Assembly (NCBI GenBank): GCA_016000265.1
Contig: JAECRL010000014.1
Coordinates: 1 to 64,000 of the forward strand
Length of the DNA stretch: 64,000 bases
Direction of reading: 5' to 3'
Origin: Burkholderiales bacterium
GTDB taxonomy: Bacteria > Pseudomonadota > Gammaproteobacteria > Burkholderiales > Burkholderiaceae_C
Under the pieces are notes generated by a model. The model saw only the letters and a program-made list of their open reading frames with translations. It searched no databases and had not been told where the DNA came from. A program made the translations under genes and the position numbers. This document shows, piece by piece, positions 11,027-20,515 of the stretch (position 1 is the first letter of the stretch; the number at the start of each line of letters is the position of its first letter).

Positions 11027-11629
11027 ATGACCACGCCCAATACGCCACGGAAAACCAGCCCCCTGTCGTCTTTCATTTTTGCCAGCCGTTGGCTGCAGTT
11101 GCCGCTTTATCTGGGTTTGATCCTGGCCCAAGGTGTCTACGTCGTTCATTTCTGGGTGGAACTGGTCCACCTGGTGGAAGCGGCATTCGGGAATCAGGAC
11201 GCGCTGAGCGCGATTTTCCAGGCCACCGGCCAGAACGCGCAAACCCCACCCAAGCACCTGACGGAGACGACCATCATGCTGGTCGTGCTGGGCCTGATCG
11301 ACGTGGTCATGATCTCCAACTTGCTGATCATGGTGATCGTGGGCGGCTACGAGACCTTCGTCTCGCGCATGAACCTGGAGGACCACCCGGATCAGCCCGA
11401 ATGGCTGGACCACGTCAACGCCTCGGTCCTCAAGGTCAAGCTGGCGACGGCCATCATCGGGATCTCGTCGATCCACCTGCTCAAGACCTTCATCAACGCG
11501 CAGAACTACACGGACAAGGTGCTGATCGCGCAGACGGTGATTCACATCGCCTTCTTGCTGTCGGCCATGGCCATCGCGTTCACCGACCGGCTGCTGCACC
11601 CGGCCGGGCCCACGCACCCGCCTCATTGA
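11027..11629 (+). CDS. YqhA/UPF0114 (TIGR00645) family membrane protein
   Basis: A 200-aa protein with four predicted membrane helices. It has the family features FIFASRWLQLPLYLGLILAQ at the N-terminus, GLIDVVMISNLLIMVIVGGYE in the centre and the following SRMNLEDHPDQPEWLDHV loop. The family is widespread and has no established function. AAGG precedes the ATG at a suitable distance. The gene is divergent from acs with about 140 bp between the two starts, so that interval holds both promoters. Confidence 0.85.
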   Translation: MTTPNTPRKTSPLSSFIFASRWLQLPLYLGLILAQGVYVVHFWVELVHLVEAAFGNQDALSAIFQATGQNAQTPPKHLTETTIMLVVLGLIDVVMISNLLIMVIVGGYETFVSRMNLEDHPDQPEWLDHVNASVLKVKLATAIIGISSIHLLKTFINAQNYTDKVLIAQTVIHIAFLLSAMAIAFTDRLLHPAGPTHPPH

Positions 11630-11800
11630 GCGGCCGGCTCGGGTGTGCGGTGTGGCGCGGTGTGTGATCGCAGAGACATCCCTAACTTGATGCCACGGCC
11701 TGAGATTGCCGTCCGATTATGCTAAGGACGTCGACAGGCCAAGGCAGCATCAGGTGGGTCGATGCCTTCATCACCCCCTCGTTGAGCACAGGATGAATCC

Positions 11801-13159
11801 ATGCAACTTGCCTCGTCAATCTGCCGTTGGGGCGCGTGTGCGGCGGCCTTGAGCCTGCAGCTCGCCCTGCCCTCGGTCGCCACCGCAGCCGACCCCTTTG
11901 CCTCCAACAACGGCATCTACCCGGCGCCCTCGTCATGGGCGCAGCCGTACCGCACGGCCAACTTCGCCTACCCGCAGCAAGACGGGCCCAGCGCCTGGTT
12001 GAAAGCGACGTCGGGCCAGCCCCTGAGCACCGCGACCGCGCCAGCCTACGTGATGGCGCTCAAGCGTCACCTGGAGCCCAGCCTGCGCAAGATGATCGAG
12101 GCGCCCGAGGCGTGGAGCCCCGCGGCCAACGGCTGGTACGACATGCCCTGGGTTGCGCAAGGTGACGCCGAAAACGGGCGCGAGCCCATCCTGGGCTCGT
12201 TCACCGGACAGATCGTGCTCAAGCGGACCTTTGCGGCGTCCGGCCTCAAGGTGGACTTGCAGAACCACACGGTCATCTACTACGACGCCACGGCGGCGGG
12301 CACGCTGCGCAAGCTGTGGGCCAATCCGATGCGCCCCGATCGCAGTGGCGTGAACTTCGCAGAAGGCGCCATCATCGTCAAAGCGGGCGCGGTGAGCCCC
12401 ACACCGGCGGAGTGGCCCGTGGTCGAAGGTGCAGCGACATGGACGGTGTTTCGCCCGCCGGTGAGCCAGGTGGTGGCGCACAACCAGGGCAAGGCGGTGA
12501 CCTGGAAGCCGGAGCTGACGCCGCTGCGCGCCCTGCAGTTCGACATCATCGTCAAGGACAAGGTGGCCTCGCCGCAAACCGGGTGGGTGTTCATCACCTA
12601 CATCCACGACAAGTCGGCCCCCGGCCGAGGCGCCTGGGACAAGCTGGTGCCCCTGGGCGCGATGTGGGGCAACGACCCCGATTTCGCGCGACAACCCGAT
12701 GGCCGAGACCCTCAAGGCGGCCCGCTGCGCGAGACCTGGATCAACCCGGATGCCCCCCGTTATGGCCTGGCCACGCTGGGTTGGGGCGGGCGCCTGTCGG
12801 GGCCCATCGATGTCTCTGAGCGCCACAACGTGGTGCTCACGAACGGCAAGGTCCTGAAGACGACGCGCGCCTCGTCCTGCCTGAGCTGCCACGGCACGGC
12901 GCAGTCGCCTTTCATCTCCAACCTGTACCCGTCACCCAACCGGGCCTTCCCACCCGATGGGTCGCCCTTCCCGATGTTCGAGCCCGGGTCGACCCAGTGG
13001 GCCAAGTGGTTCGCCAACCGGTCGGGCCAGCAACCCATGGATGCGCACGTCGGCTCCGTGGGCCTGGACTACGACATGCTGGTGATGTTCGCCTTGTCCA
13101 ACGTGGAAGCCGCCACCGGCAACGCCCCGCCCGCGCTGCCGCGCCTGAAGGCACATTGA
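11801..13159 (+). CDS. Secreted monohaem-type protein of unknown function
   Basis: A 452-aa protein with a clear Sec signal (hydrophobic CAAALSLQLALPSVATAA, cleavage near residue 30). A single CxxCH haem-attachment site (SCLSCHGTAQ, residues 359-368) lies near the C-terminus. The 330 residues before it are Trp- and Pro-rich and probably beta-rich, and I do not recognise them as a known catalytic domain. The haem site placed after a large unknown domain suggests a periplasmic redox enzyme fused to its electron-transfer module; the substrate is unknown. The large cyclase/ATPase gene begins 19 bp downstream on the same strand, so co-transcription is likely. AGGA lies upstream of the ATG. Confidence 0.75.
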   Translation: MQLASSICRWGACAAALSLQLALPSVATAADPFASNNGIYPAPSSWAQPYRTANFAYPQQDGPSAWLKATSGQPLSTATAPAYVMALKRHLEPSLRKMIEAPEAWSPAANGWYDMPWVAQGDAENGREPILGSFTGQIVLKRTFAASGLKVDLQNHTVIYYDATAAGTLRKLWANPMRPDRSGVNFAEGAIIVKAGAVSPTPAEWPVVEGAATWTVFRPPVSQVVAHNQGKAVTWKPELTPLRALQFDIIVKDKVASPQTGWVFITYIHDKSAPGRGAWDKLVPLGAMWGNDPDFARQPDGRDPQGGPLRETWINPDAPRYGLATLGWGGRLSGPIDVSERHNVVLTNGKVLKTTRASSCLSCHGTAQSPFISNLYPSPNRAFPPDGSPFPMFEPGSTQWAKWFANRSGQQPMDAHVGSVGLDYDMLVMFALSNVEAATGNAPPALPRLKAH

Positions 13160-13178
13160 TGCCGCCACTTGACCTGCG

Positions 13179-16100
13179 ATGAAGATGCCTTTGACGTCGC
13201 ACACCGTTTCCCGTCGCCAGATCACCGTGCTGTTTTGCGACCTGGTCGGCTCCACCGAGCTGTCTCAGCGACTGGATCCGGAAGACCTGCACGAAACCCT
13301 GCTGGCTTATCGGCAGCGGGTGCAAGGCGTGGCCGCTCGATTCGGCGGGCACCACGCGCGCAGCATCGGCGACGGCATCGACATCCACTTCGGCTACCCG
13401 CAAGCCAGCGAGGACGACGCCGTTCGGGCCGTGCACGCGGGGCTGTCGATCGCCCAGGAGGTGGCGGCCTTGGGCGTGGCCGGACGGGCAGGCGCCACGC
13501 TGCAGGTTCGCATCGGCATCGCCACGGGCTGGAGCGCCGTCGACCTGCGCGACCCCGGCGCCACCGTGGGGGCCACGCTGAACCTGGCGGCACGCATTCA
13601 GTCGGTGCTGGAGCCAGGCATGGTCGGGGTGTCTCCCGCCACGCGCCGGGTGGCCGGAGGGCAGTTTGTCTACGAGGACCTGGGCGCCTTCGCCTTCAAG
13701 GGCTTTGACAAGCCCGTTGCCGTGGCCAGCGTCGTGCAGGCCGCCACCCCCAGCAGCCGCTCGGCCTGGCGCTGGCGTGCCGCGGTGACGCCGCTGGTGG
13801 GGCGTCAGGCCGAACTCGCCTGGCTGCAAGCGACCTGGGATCAACGACAGGGCCTGGGCCACTTCACGGCCTTGTTGTCGGCCGAGCCGGGCATGGGCAA
13901 GTCTCGCCTGGTCGACACGTGGGTGCGCGAGCGGCGCCTGGGCGGCACCGCGGTGCTGCACCTGCAGTGCTCGTCCTTTCACGTCAACACCCCGCTGCAC
14001 CCCTTGCTGGCGCACCTGCGCCAGGCCGCGGGCCTGACGGCAGCAGACGACCCGAGCGCGCAGTGGCGCAAGGTCAGGCAGACCCTGACGGACACGGGCG
14101 TGAGCGCGGAGTTGGAGCAACAGGTGCTGGCGTCCTTCCTGGGGCTGGCGGCGGTGCACCCGGCTGGCCCGCCCACCCTGCCCCCACCGGCGCAGCACCA
14201 GGTGGCTCGGGACGCGCTCACGCGCCACCTGCACGGCAGCCTGGGCGCTCCCGCTCACGGGCAGCCGACCGAATCGGCCTTGATGGTGGTCGAAGACCTG
14301 CACTGGATCGACCCCAGCTCCCTGGAGTTGCTCACGCACCTGAGGACGGGCTCGATCGAGCCGCCACTGGGCCTCTTGATGACCACCCGACCGCAGGGCA
14401 AGCTGCAGCAACTCGGCTTGCATGCCGTCTCGGTGCTGGAGATGGGGGCGCTGGACGCCGCCTCCAGCGTCGCCCTGGCGCGAAGCTGCCTGACGTCGTC
14501 GGACGAGGCGATGGGCGATTCCGCCAGGCAGGACGCCTTGAGTGAAGCGGCGATCGAGGTCATCGCAGCCAGGACCGACGGCGTGCCTTTGTACATCGAA
14601 GAAATGGCGCGCATGCTGCGCGATGAGGCGTTGCTCAAGACCACGGCCGACTCCCGCTCGGCCCCGCAGATCCCTGACACGCTGATGGACCTGCTGATGG
14701 AGCGCCTGGACCGGCTGGGCTCGGCCAAGTGGCTGGCCCAGGCCGCCTCGGTCATGGGGCATCAGTGCAGCTTGAGTGGCCTGCGCCAGCTCAGCGAATG
14801 GTCCGCTCAGGCCTTCGAGGAGGGCTTGCAGACCCTGGTGGCGTCGGGTTTGGTCCAACGCGTGGGCGCCCCGCTGGAGCTGCTGGCCTTCAAGCACGCG
14901 CTGGTCGCCGACACCGCCTACGAATCGATTCCCCTGAAGTTGCGCGTGAGCCTGCACAGCCGCCTGGCCGATGACCCGTCCGAGCGGCCCTGGGAGGTGT
15001 CTGCACACCACCTGGCTTGCGCCAAGCGCCACCTGGAGGCGGCACAAGCCTGGCTGGAGGCCGGGCGGCACGCGGTGAACCAGGGGGCGCCGCACGAGGC
15101 CGCCGCGCACCTCAGTCAGGGTTTGACGGCCTTGCAACAGCACCCGCCCGGCCTGCCCAGGGATCGGGTGGAGCTGGCCTTGCTGTCCCTGCTGGGGCCC
15201 ACGACGATGGTGCTCAACGGCCCGGGCAGCGCCGCGTTTGGCGACATCCAGAAGCAGGCACACGCCTTGTGCGAGGCATTGGGTGAAGCAGGGGGTGACG
15301 AGTGGGGTGAGGGGCTGGCCACTCAGCGCTTCCCCATCGCCTACGGGCTGAGCCTGTTCCATTGGGGCAAGGCGGAGCTGGCACGCGCTGGTGAGCTCGC
15401 CGCGCGGCTGCGCAGCGACGCCGAGCACCCCCCGGCGTCGGCCGAGCGCACGATGGCCGCCCACAACATGAGCGGCATGGTGGCGTTCCACGCCGGGCAG
15501 CCCGAGGCCGCGCGCGCTCACCTGAAGCGGTCCGTCGGGCTGCATGAGCCGGATGCCCACGCGTCGCTCTACCCCATCTACCTGATGGACTTCGGCGTGT
15601 TCGGGCGCTTCTACCTGGCCCTGTCTTCGTGGGTGTGCGGGGAGGCCGAAGCGGCGGCCGGGCTCGCCAGCGAGGCCCATCAACTGGCCACTCAGCTGAA
15701 CCAGCCGCACAGCATCGGGTTCGCCATGCTGGCCAACATGGTGATCGCGTGCTGGCGCGACGACCCGGCCCTGAGCCGAGAGTGGGCCGAGCGCTGCATC
15801 GCTTTTTCGTCCAGCCACGGGTTTCCAGAATTCGTGGCGATGGCGCGGGTGCTGCGGGGCTGGGCCACCTGCCAGCTCGATGAGGATCGCCTTGAAGAAG
15901 GCCTGGCCGACATGGTGGAGGGCAGCGCGCAGTGGCAGGCCACGGGGTTCGAGAACTGGCAATCGTGGTTTGGCGTGCTCAAGGCCGAGGCACTTCGGCG
16001 ACTCGGCCGCACGGAGCAGGCGTTGGCAGAGGTCGAACGCCAATGGGCGCGCACCCATGAGCTGGGCGAGCGGCAATTCCACAGCCTCTTGTTGGCCGAG

Positions 16101-16295
16101 CAGGCGATGTGCTGGCGAGCGATGCAGCGAGACCCAGCACACGCCCAGGCCCTGCAGCAGCAGGCGCTGGAACTGGCCGGGGCCCAAGGCGCCGTGGCCT
16201 GGCAAGAGCGGGTGGCGCGACGCTGGCTCGGTGAGCCCGGGCGTCAGGCCCAAACGCAGGCTCGAACGGCCTCGCCGTCCATCGCCGCGCCCTGA
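13179..16295 (+). CDS. Class III adenylate/guanylate cyclase domain fused to an ATPase and TPR-like regulator
   Basis: A 1038-aa cytoplasmic signalling protein. Residues 13-185 are a class III cyclase domain. The two metal-binding Asp residues (FCDLVGST, D21; IGDGID, D65) and the transition-state Asn/Arg pair (NLAARI, N135 and R139) are present, so activity is plausible. Residues about 205-480 form a signalling ATPase with P-loop AEPGMGKS (235-242) and Walker B VVEDLHW (370-376). The rest is helical and repeat-like, as in TPR regulators. No signal peptide or membrane segment is visible. This architecture is common in bacteria, usually without a known ligand. No good ribosome site precedes the ATG, which may mean coupling to the upstream gene. 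The 3' end overlaps the convergent gene by 52 bp. Confidence 0.85.
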   Translation: MKMPLTSHTVSRRQITVLFCDLVGSTELSQRLDPEDLHETLLAYRQRVQGVAARFGGHHARSIGDGIDIHFGYPQASEDDAVRAVHAGLSIAQEVAALGVAGRAGATLQVRIGIATGWSAVDLRDPGATVGATLNLAARIQSVLEPGMVGVSPATRRVAGGQFVYEDLGAFAFKGFDKPVAVASVVQAATPSSRSAWRWRAAVTPLVGRQAELAWLQATWDQRQGLGHFTALLSAEPGMGKSRLVDTWVRERRLGGTAVLHLQCSSFHVNTPLHPLLAHLRQAAGLTAADDPSAQWRKVRQTLTDTGVSAELEQQVLASFLGLAAVHPAGPPTLPPPAQHQVARDALTRHLHGSLGAPAHGQPTESALMVVEDLHWIDPSSLELLTHLRTGSIEPPLGLLMTTRPQGKLQQLGLHAVSVLEMGALDAASSVALARSCLTSSDEAMGDSARQDALSEAAIEVIAARTDGVPLYIEEMARMLRDEALLKTTADSRSAPQIPDTLMDLLMERLDRLGSAKWLAQAASVMGHQCSLSGLRQLSEWSAQAFEEGLQTLVASGLVQRVGAPLELLAFKHALVADTAYESIPLKLRVSLHSRLADDPSERPWEVSAHHLACAKRHLEAAQAWLEAGRHAVNQGAPHEAAAHLSQGLTALQQHPPGLPRDRVELALLSLLGPTTMVLNGPGSAAFGDIQKQAHALCEALGEAGGDEWGEGLATQRFPIAYGLSLFHWGKAELARAGELAARLRSDAEHPPASAERTMAAHNMSGMVAFHAGQPEAARAHLKRSVGLHEPDAHASLYPIYLMDFGVFGRFYLALSSWVCGEAEAAAGLASEAHQLATQLNQPHSIGFAMLANMVIACWRDDPALSREWAERCIAFSSSHGFPEFVAMARVLRGWATCQLDEDRLEEGLADMVEGSAQWQATGFENWQSWFGVLKAEALRRLGRTEQALAEVERQWARTHELGERQFHSLLLAEQAMCWRAMQRDPAHAQALQQQALELAGAQGAVAWQERVARRWLGEPGRQAQTQARTASPSIAAP

Positions 16296-18745
16296 GCCAT
16301 CCAGCAGGCCAAGGTGGCCTCGGGCAGCGCACCGTTCAACCGATCGCGCACCCACGGCGAGCAGTCGGGACGGCCGTTGATCATCTGGCGCATGAGGGGG
16401 TCGACTCGGGTGGCGTGGCCGAGCAGCCGCGCGGCCGACTCCAGGCGCGACTCGCTGGCCGCATGCAGCGCCAGCACATCGGCGTACAAACACAGCCACT
16501 CCCCCTCCAGCGCCAAGGCCGCCTCCACCAGGGCCTCGACCGCCAGGCGAGCCTGGGGCCAACGCGCAGCGAGCAGGTGCGCCTGGGCGAGCACCCCGTG
16601 CGCATGGATGGCAAAGCTGCTGCCCGCCAGAGCTGGGCGCGCCAACACGGCTTGGGCTGCGGCGATGGCCTCGGCCTCCTGCCCACACGACAGGTGCACG
16701 CCGCCCAGGATGCTGAGCGCCGCCGCCGCGCTGACGGTGAACCCCGCTTGATCAGACAGCGTTTTGAGCGCCTGAGCGGCGGCCAGAACCGGCTCGGTCT
16801 GGCCTTGGGCCAATGCCACGCTGACTTGAGCAAACAAGCCCTGGGCGCGAACGCGTGGGGGCCAGCTCGGGTCCTCCAGTTGGTGCATCTCCTGGACCCA
16901 GGCATCGCGCTGGCTTGAGGTCACCACGGCGCTGCCCAACAGGCACCGCAGTGCCTGATAGGTGCCCACAGCGTGGCCGGCCTGGCGGTACCGAAGCCAG
17001 CCCTCGTGTGCCAGCTCATGCATGCGTTGGTGCGACACGCCCCAGTGCAAGCGACTGACCTCGATCCAGAATCGCCCCCGGGTCGCCACCCCGCCTCCCG
17101 CCCCCTCACGCGCGGCGGTCTCGAGTGCGGCCGCACGCCTGCGGGCTTCAGCGGCCAGGCCGAGCGACAGGAAGAGGCACACCGACGCACCCAGCAGGCT
17201 CACACCCAAGTCGGGCTCGTGACCCGTGGCCCAGTCCAGGGCCGCCCGAACGTTGTCGATGTCTTGTGCATGGCGACGCAGCCAGCTTGCATCGGGCATG
17301 CACAGGTGCTGCTCGAACGCCTGGTCCATCCAGCGCGACATCGCCTGGGCATGCCAGCGCTCTGCCTGGCTCAACTGCCCGCTCGACTGCAGCTTCAGGC
17401 TGGCGTGAAGGCGCGCACTCTCCAGCAAGCGGTAGCGCGGCGGGTCTTCGCAGGCGACCATGACCAGCGAACGGTCAACCAGCCCACCCAACCGGTCAAT
17501 GGCCTCCCAGCGATCCACGCCCGCCTCGGCGAGGAAACCCAGCGCACAGTCCAGCGAGAAGGTGCCACGCAAGACCCCCAGCAGCCGAAACACAGCCTGC
17601 TCATCGGGTGACAACAAGCCGTGGCTCCAATCCAGCGTGGCCAGCAAGGTCTGCTGACGCTGCGGCACGCTGGCCACATCCGAGGTCAGCAGGTGCAGCC
17701 GCTCGTGGAGCAGGTCGATCAGGGCCTCGACGCCCAGCAGGGCAACCCGAGATGCGGCGATCTTGATGGCCAGGGGAACGCCATCCAGGCTCCGGCACAG
17801 GCTGGACATGCGCTGGATGGAGGCGTCGGTGAGCGACAGGCGTGCCCCGCTGGCCTGAGCCTGCTCGACGAAGAGGGCCAGTGCGGCACACCGCAAGGCC
17901 TGCTGGGCACCCTGCCCGGGCTCCGGCGTGGCCAGGGCGCCCAAGCGATAAACCCACTCCCCCGCCACCTTCAGTCGAACCTGGCTGACCACCAGCACGC
18001 ACACGTCGGGTGCCCGCGCTCGCATGCGCTGCACCAGATCAGCGGCAGCGCTGGACTGGGCTTCCGCGTGATCCAGCACCACCAACAGCGGCCCGCCGGA
18101 GCGAGCCGCCGAGGCCAGCAAGGTCAGCACGCTGCCCCAGGAGGCATCGGCATCCGGGCGTCCGTTCAGCGCCTGAGCCAACGCCGGCAACACCCCCTCT
18201 AGCTGAAGGACGTTGGCCAGGTCCACCCAGGCGACCTCGGCAGCAGCCTGCCAAGCCTGCGCCACGCTCGCAGCCAGGCTGCTCTTGCCCATGCCTCCGG
18301 GTCCGGTCAAGGTCACCAGGCGGTGCGCCTGGAGCATCGTCAGCAAGGAGGCCTGATCGTCATCCCGCCCGATCAGGCTGGGCACCGGGCTGGGCAGCAA
18401 AGGGGTGAGCTCGGGGGCGGTGTCCACGGTCACCGAAGCGTCGACTCGGTCGTCCAAGGCGCGCGTGAATCGGTAGCCGATGCCCGGGATGGTGCCGATC
18501 ACATCGGCGCCCAGCACCTTGCGCAAGGCCGAAACCTGCACCTGCAGGTTGTTTTCTTCCACCACCAGGCCCGCCCACACCTGCGCCAGCAGCTCCGCCT
18601 TGCTCACGACGCGATGGCGCTGATCGATGAGCAAGACGAGGACATCGAGCGCCCGCGCGCCCAAAGACACCGGCTCGCCGTGGCGCAGCAGACGCCGCTG
18701 AACGACATCGACTTCGAAGGGGTGAAAACGATGGGGGTGCGACAC
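16244..18745 (-). CDS. Winged-helix (OmpR/CadC-type) transcriptional regulator with ATPase and TPR-like domains
   Basis: An 833-aa regulator. Residues 1-95 are a winged-helix DNA-binding domain of the OmpR/PhoB C-terminal type, with the recognition helix region VVEENNLQVQVSALRKVLG and the wing IPGIGYRF. A P-loop ATPase follows (GPGGMGKSSLAASV near residues 148-160), and the remainder is helical and repeat-rich. The layout resembles the AfsR/MalT-like signalling ATPases, in which an inducer releases the DNA-binding domain. I chose the GTG at 18745 because the winged-helix domain begins immediately after it. The open frame reaches a GTG at 18892, but that extension is low-complexity and overlaps the leader of the divergent gene. 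The start remains uncertain. The likely target is the divergent gene at 18913. Confidence 0.8.
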   Translation of the reverse strand: MSHPHRFHPFEVDVVQRRLLRHGEPVSLGARALDVLVLLIDQRHRVVSKAELLAQVWAGLVVEENNLQVQVSALRKVLGADVIGTIPGIGYRFTRALDDRVDASVTVDTAPELTPLLPSPVPSLIGRDDDQASLLTMLQAHRLVTLTGPGGMGKSSLAASVAQAWQAAAEVAWVDLANVLQLEGVLPALAQALNGRPDADASWGSVLTLLASAARSGGPLLVVLDHAEAQSSAAADLVQRMRARAPDVCVLVVSQVRLKVAGEWVYRLGALATPEPGQGAQQALRCAALALFVEQAQASGARLSLTDASIQRMSSLCRSLDGVPLAIKIAASRVALLGVEALIDLLHERLHLLTSDVASVPQRQQTLLATLDWSHGLLSPDEQAVFRLLGVLRGTFSLDCALGFLAEAGVDRWEAIDRLGGLVDRSLVMVACEDPPRYRLLESARLHASLKLQSSGQLSQAERWHAQAMSRWMDQAFEQHLCMPDASWLRRHAQDIDNVRAALDWATGHEPDLGVSLLGASVCLFLSLGLAAEARRRAAALETAAREGAGGGVATRGRFWIEVSRLHWGVSHQRMHELAHEGWLRYRQAGHAVGTYQALRCLLGSAVVTSSQRDAWVQEMHQLEDPSWPPRVRAQGLFAQVSVALAQGQTEPVLAAAQALKTLSDQAGFTVSAAAALSILGGVHLSCGQEAEAIAAAQAVLARPALAGSSFAIHAHGVLAQAHLLAARWPQARLAVEALVEAALALEGEWLCLYADVLALHAASESRLESAARLLGHATRVDPLMRQMINGRPDCSPWVRDRLNGALPEATLACWMAQGAAMDGEAVRACVWA

Positions 18746-18912
18746 GCGAGCGAGTGTAGTGGCCGCGCCCCCCTCAACAGCCTCCGGTGCGTGATCCGCA
18801 GGTGATGCCGAGCTGATCCGCGTCTGCGCTGGCCGTTTGGGGTGCGGCCTTTCACGATGCGTTTGTGGCGCCACGGCCCACAACCCATCCACCCAAACCC
18901 AAGGAGCTTTTC

Positions 18913-20427
18913 ATGACCGTTTCATCCAGCCAGGCCATGCAGACGCTGACCGCACAGTACTACAACGCGCTGACCACCCAATTGCAACTGGACCCCAACG
19001 CCTTCCAGCTGGCGCAAGGCAACATCGCGCTGGGCAGCACCTCGCAAGCCCTGTGGACCATGATGGATCAGGTGCCGTCGACCTCCGTCAGCCAGATCTG
19101 GACCCCCGGCACCTACAACTCGTTCTCATCGAACTTCGGCTCGATCCTGTCGCGCGTGCATTCGGCCTCGTCCGGCGCCTTCCAGGCCAAGATGGGGGAC
19201 TACTACCCCGCCTGGATGGCCTACCTGCGCGCCAACCCACCGGCCAGCCTCTCGGCCTACCCGCAGGCCTTCCAGACCTGGGCCATGGCCAACATGGACC
19301 CCGGCCAGGCGCAGACCTGCCTGGGCCTGCTCAACAACGCGCTGATCGACCCCATCGGTCAGGCTCAGCAGATGTGGCTGGCCGCGGGCAATGCCGCGGG
19401 CGTGAAGGCCTATCAGACCAGCATCGAGGTCGCGGGCAACCAGATCGCGTCGGCGCCGACCGGCACCGTGACGCTGAACTCCTCGACCCAGTCCTCCGAC
19501 ACCACCCACACCTGGGCGCACGGCTCGGTCGAAGGCTTCTTCAGCAGCTTCTTCGGCGGTGCACAAGGCAGCTACGATAAGCTGACCACGGCGCTGGCCG
19601 AGGCCGGGCTGAGCATCGACATCAGCTTCACGCACGTCGCGACGCTGCCGGTGTCGCCCCTGCAATCGGGCACCGTGATGGCCGGCCCGACCACCTACCC
19701 CGCCTGGTATGTGCCGGGTGCCCTGCAGACCGCGTACAAGAGCAACAACTACGAAATCTGGCAACCCGGCTCACCCGACTGGAACAGCTTCTTCGGACCC
19801 AACGGCACCCTGCTCCACGCCACGCGCGCCTTGATCGTGGTCGACGGCATCCGCATGACCCTGACGTCCAACGCCAGCATCAGCGACTCCAACCGACAGT
19901 CGATGCAAGCGGCGTTCGAAGCCGGCTTCTTCCCCTTCTTCGGCATCAAGGGCCAAGGCGGCTGGAGCAGCACCAGCACCTACGACGACAGCGGCCGCAT
20001 CGTGGTCACCAACACCTGTGCCACCGGCAACCCGCAGGTGCTGGGCGTGCTGGCAGCGTCCATCGAGAACACACTGGCCGCAGCCGCCCTGGTCGAAGCA
20101 CGCAACGCCAAGCGGGTCAGCACCCAGTTGGCAACGCCGGGTGTGGTCGCCCGCCCGGCGCCGGTGCAGCACGCCCAGGCCGCGCTGGCGGTCACCACGG
20201 CGTGGACGGCGCGCGCGCTGCAAGGCCTGCACAACCTCGGCCTGCCCCCGGCGCCCGAGCAGCTCATCGTGGGCATGGTCAACACCTGGGCCAACAACAA
20301 CGCCAACCAGTGGCCCCTCAACGTGCCCCAACAGTACGTCTCCGGGCACCCCGCCTACACCGCGACCGCGCAGGTGGTGGCCATCAACGGCGGCAACCGC
20401 ACGGTGAACGTGACCAACTTCGTTTAA
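18913..20427 (+). CDS. Unrecognised 504-aa protein next to a winged-helix ATPase regulator
   Basis: I do not recognise a family. The start is well supported: AAGGAG lies 6 nt before the ATG. The protein has no signal peptide and no clear transmembrane segment. The first 180 residues look helical (QAMQTLTAQYYNALTTQLQL, PQAFQTWAMANMDPGQAQTC). The centre is Ser/Thr/Asn/Gly/Trp-rich with short beta-like stretches, and a helical Ala-rich part (SIENTLAAAALVEARNAK) comes before the end. Codon use and GC are like the neighbours, so there is no sign of recent transfer. It stands alone between a divergent regulator and a strong double hairpin, the arrangement of a single regulated target gene. The function is unknown. 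Confidence 0.8.
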   Translation: MTVSSSQAMQTLTAQYYNALTTQLQLDPNAFQLAQGNIALGSTSQALWTMMDQVPSTSVSQIWTPGTYNSFSSNFGSILSRVHSASSGAFQAKMGDYYPAWMAYLRANPPASLSAYPQAFQTWAMANMDPGQAQTCLGLLNNALIDPIGQAQQMWLAAGNAAGVKAYQTSIEVAGNQIASAPTGTVTLNSSTQSSDTTHTWAHGSVEGFFSSFFGGAQGSYDKLTTALAEAGLSIDISFTHVATLPVSPLQSGTVMAGPTTYPAWYVPGALQTAYKSNNYEIWQPGSPDWNSFFGPNGTLLHATRALIVVDGIRMTLTSNASISDSNRQSMQAAFEAGFFPFFGIKGQGGWSSTSTYDDSGRIVVTNTCATGNPQVLGVLAASIENTLAAAALVEARNAKRVSTQLATPGVVARPAPVQHAQAALAVTTAWTARALQGLHNLGLPPAPEQLIVGMVNTWANNNANQWPLNVPQQYVSGHPAYTATAQVVAINGGNRTVNVTNFV

Positions 20428-20434
20428 AGGGAGG

Positions 20435-20464
20435 ATCGGCGACTCGGTGAACCGGGTCGCCGAT
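20435..20464. terminator. First hairpin after the 504-aa protein gene
   Basis: Nine-base stem ATCGGCGAC/GTCGCCGAT begins a few bases after the stop codon. It has no T run of its own and probably cooperates with the second hairpin. Confidence 0.5.
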
Positions 20465-20470
20465 GGTGAA

Positions 20471-20515
20471 AGGGCCTGAGCAGAGGGCATCTGCTCAGGC
20501 CCTTCTTCGTTTTCA
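20471..20515. terminator. Strong terminator between convergent genes
   Basis: Perfect 14-bp inverted repeat (20471-20484 with 20490-20503) around a 5-nt loop, followed on the plus strand by a T-rich tract ending in TTTT near 20513. It lies between the 504-aa protein gene and the convergent HTH gene, and overlaps the stop codon of the latter. Confidence 0.75.

Noticed and set aside
12912..16688. 1258-codon open frame opposite the cyclase/ATPase gene
   Set aside because: Antisense shadow; the plus-strand protein has intact cyclase and P-loop motifs.
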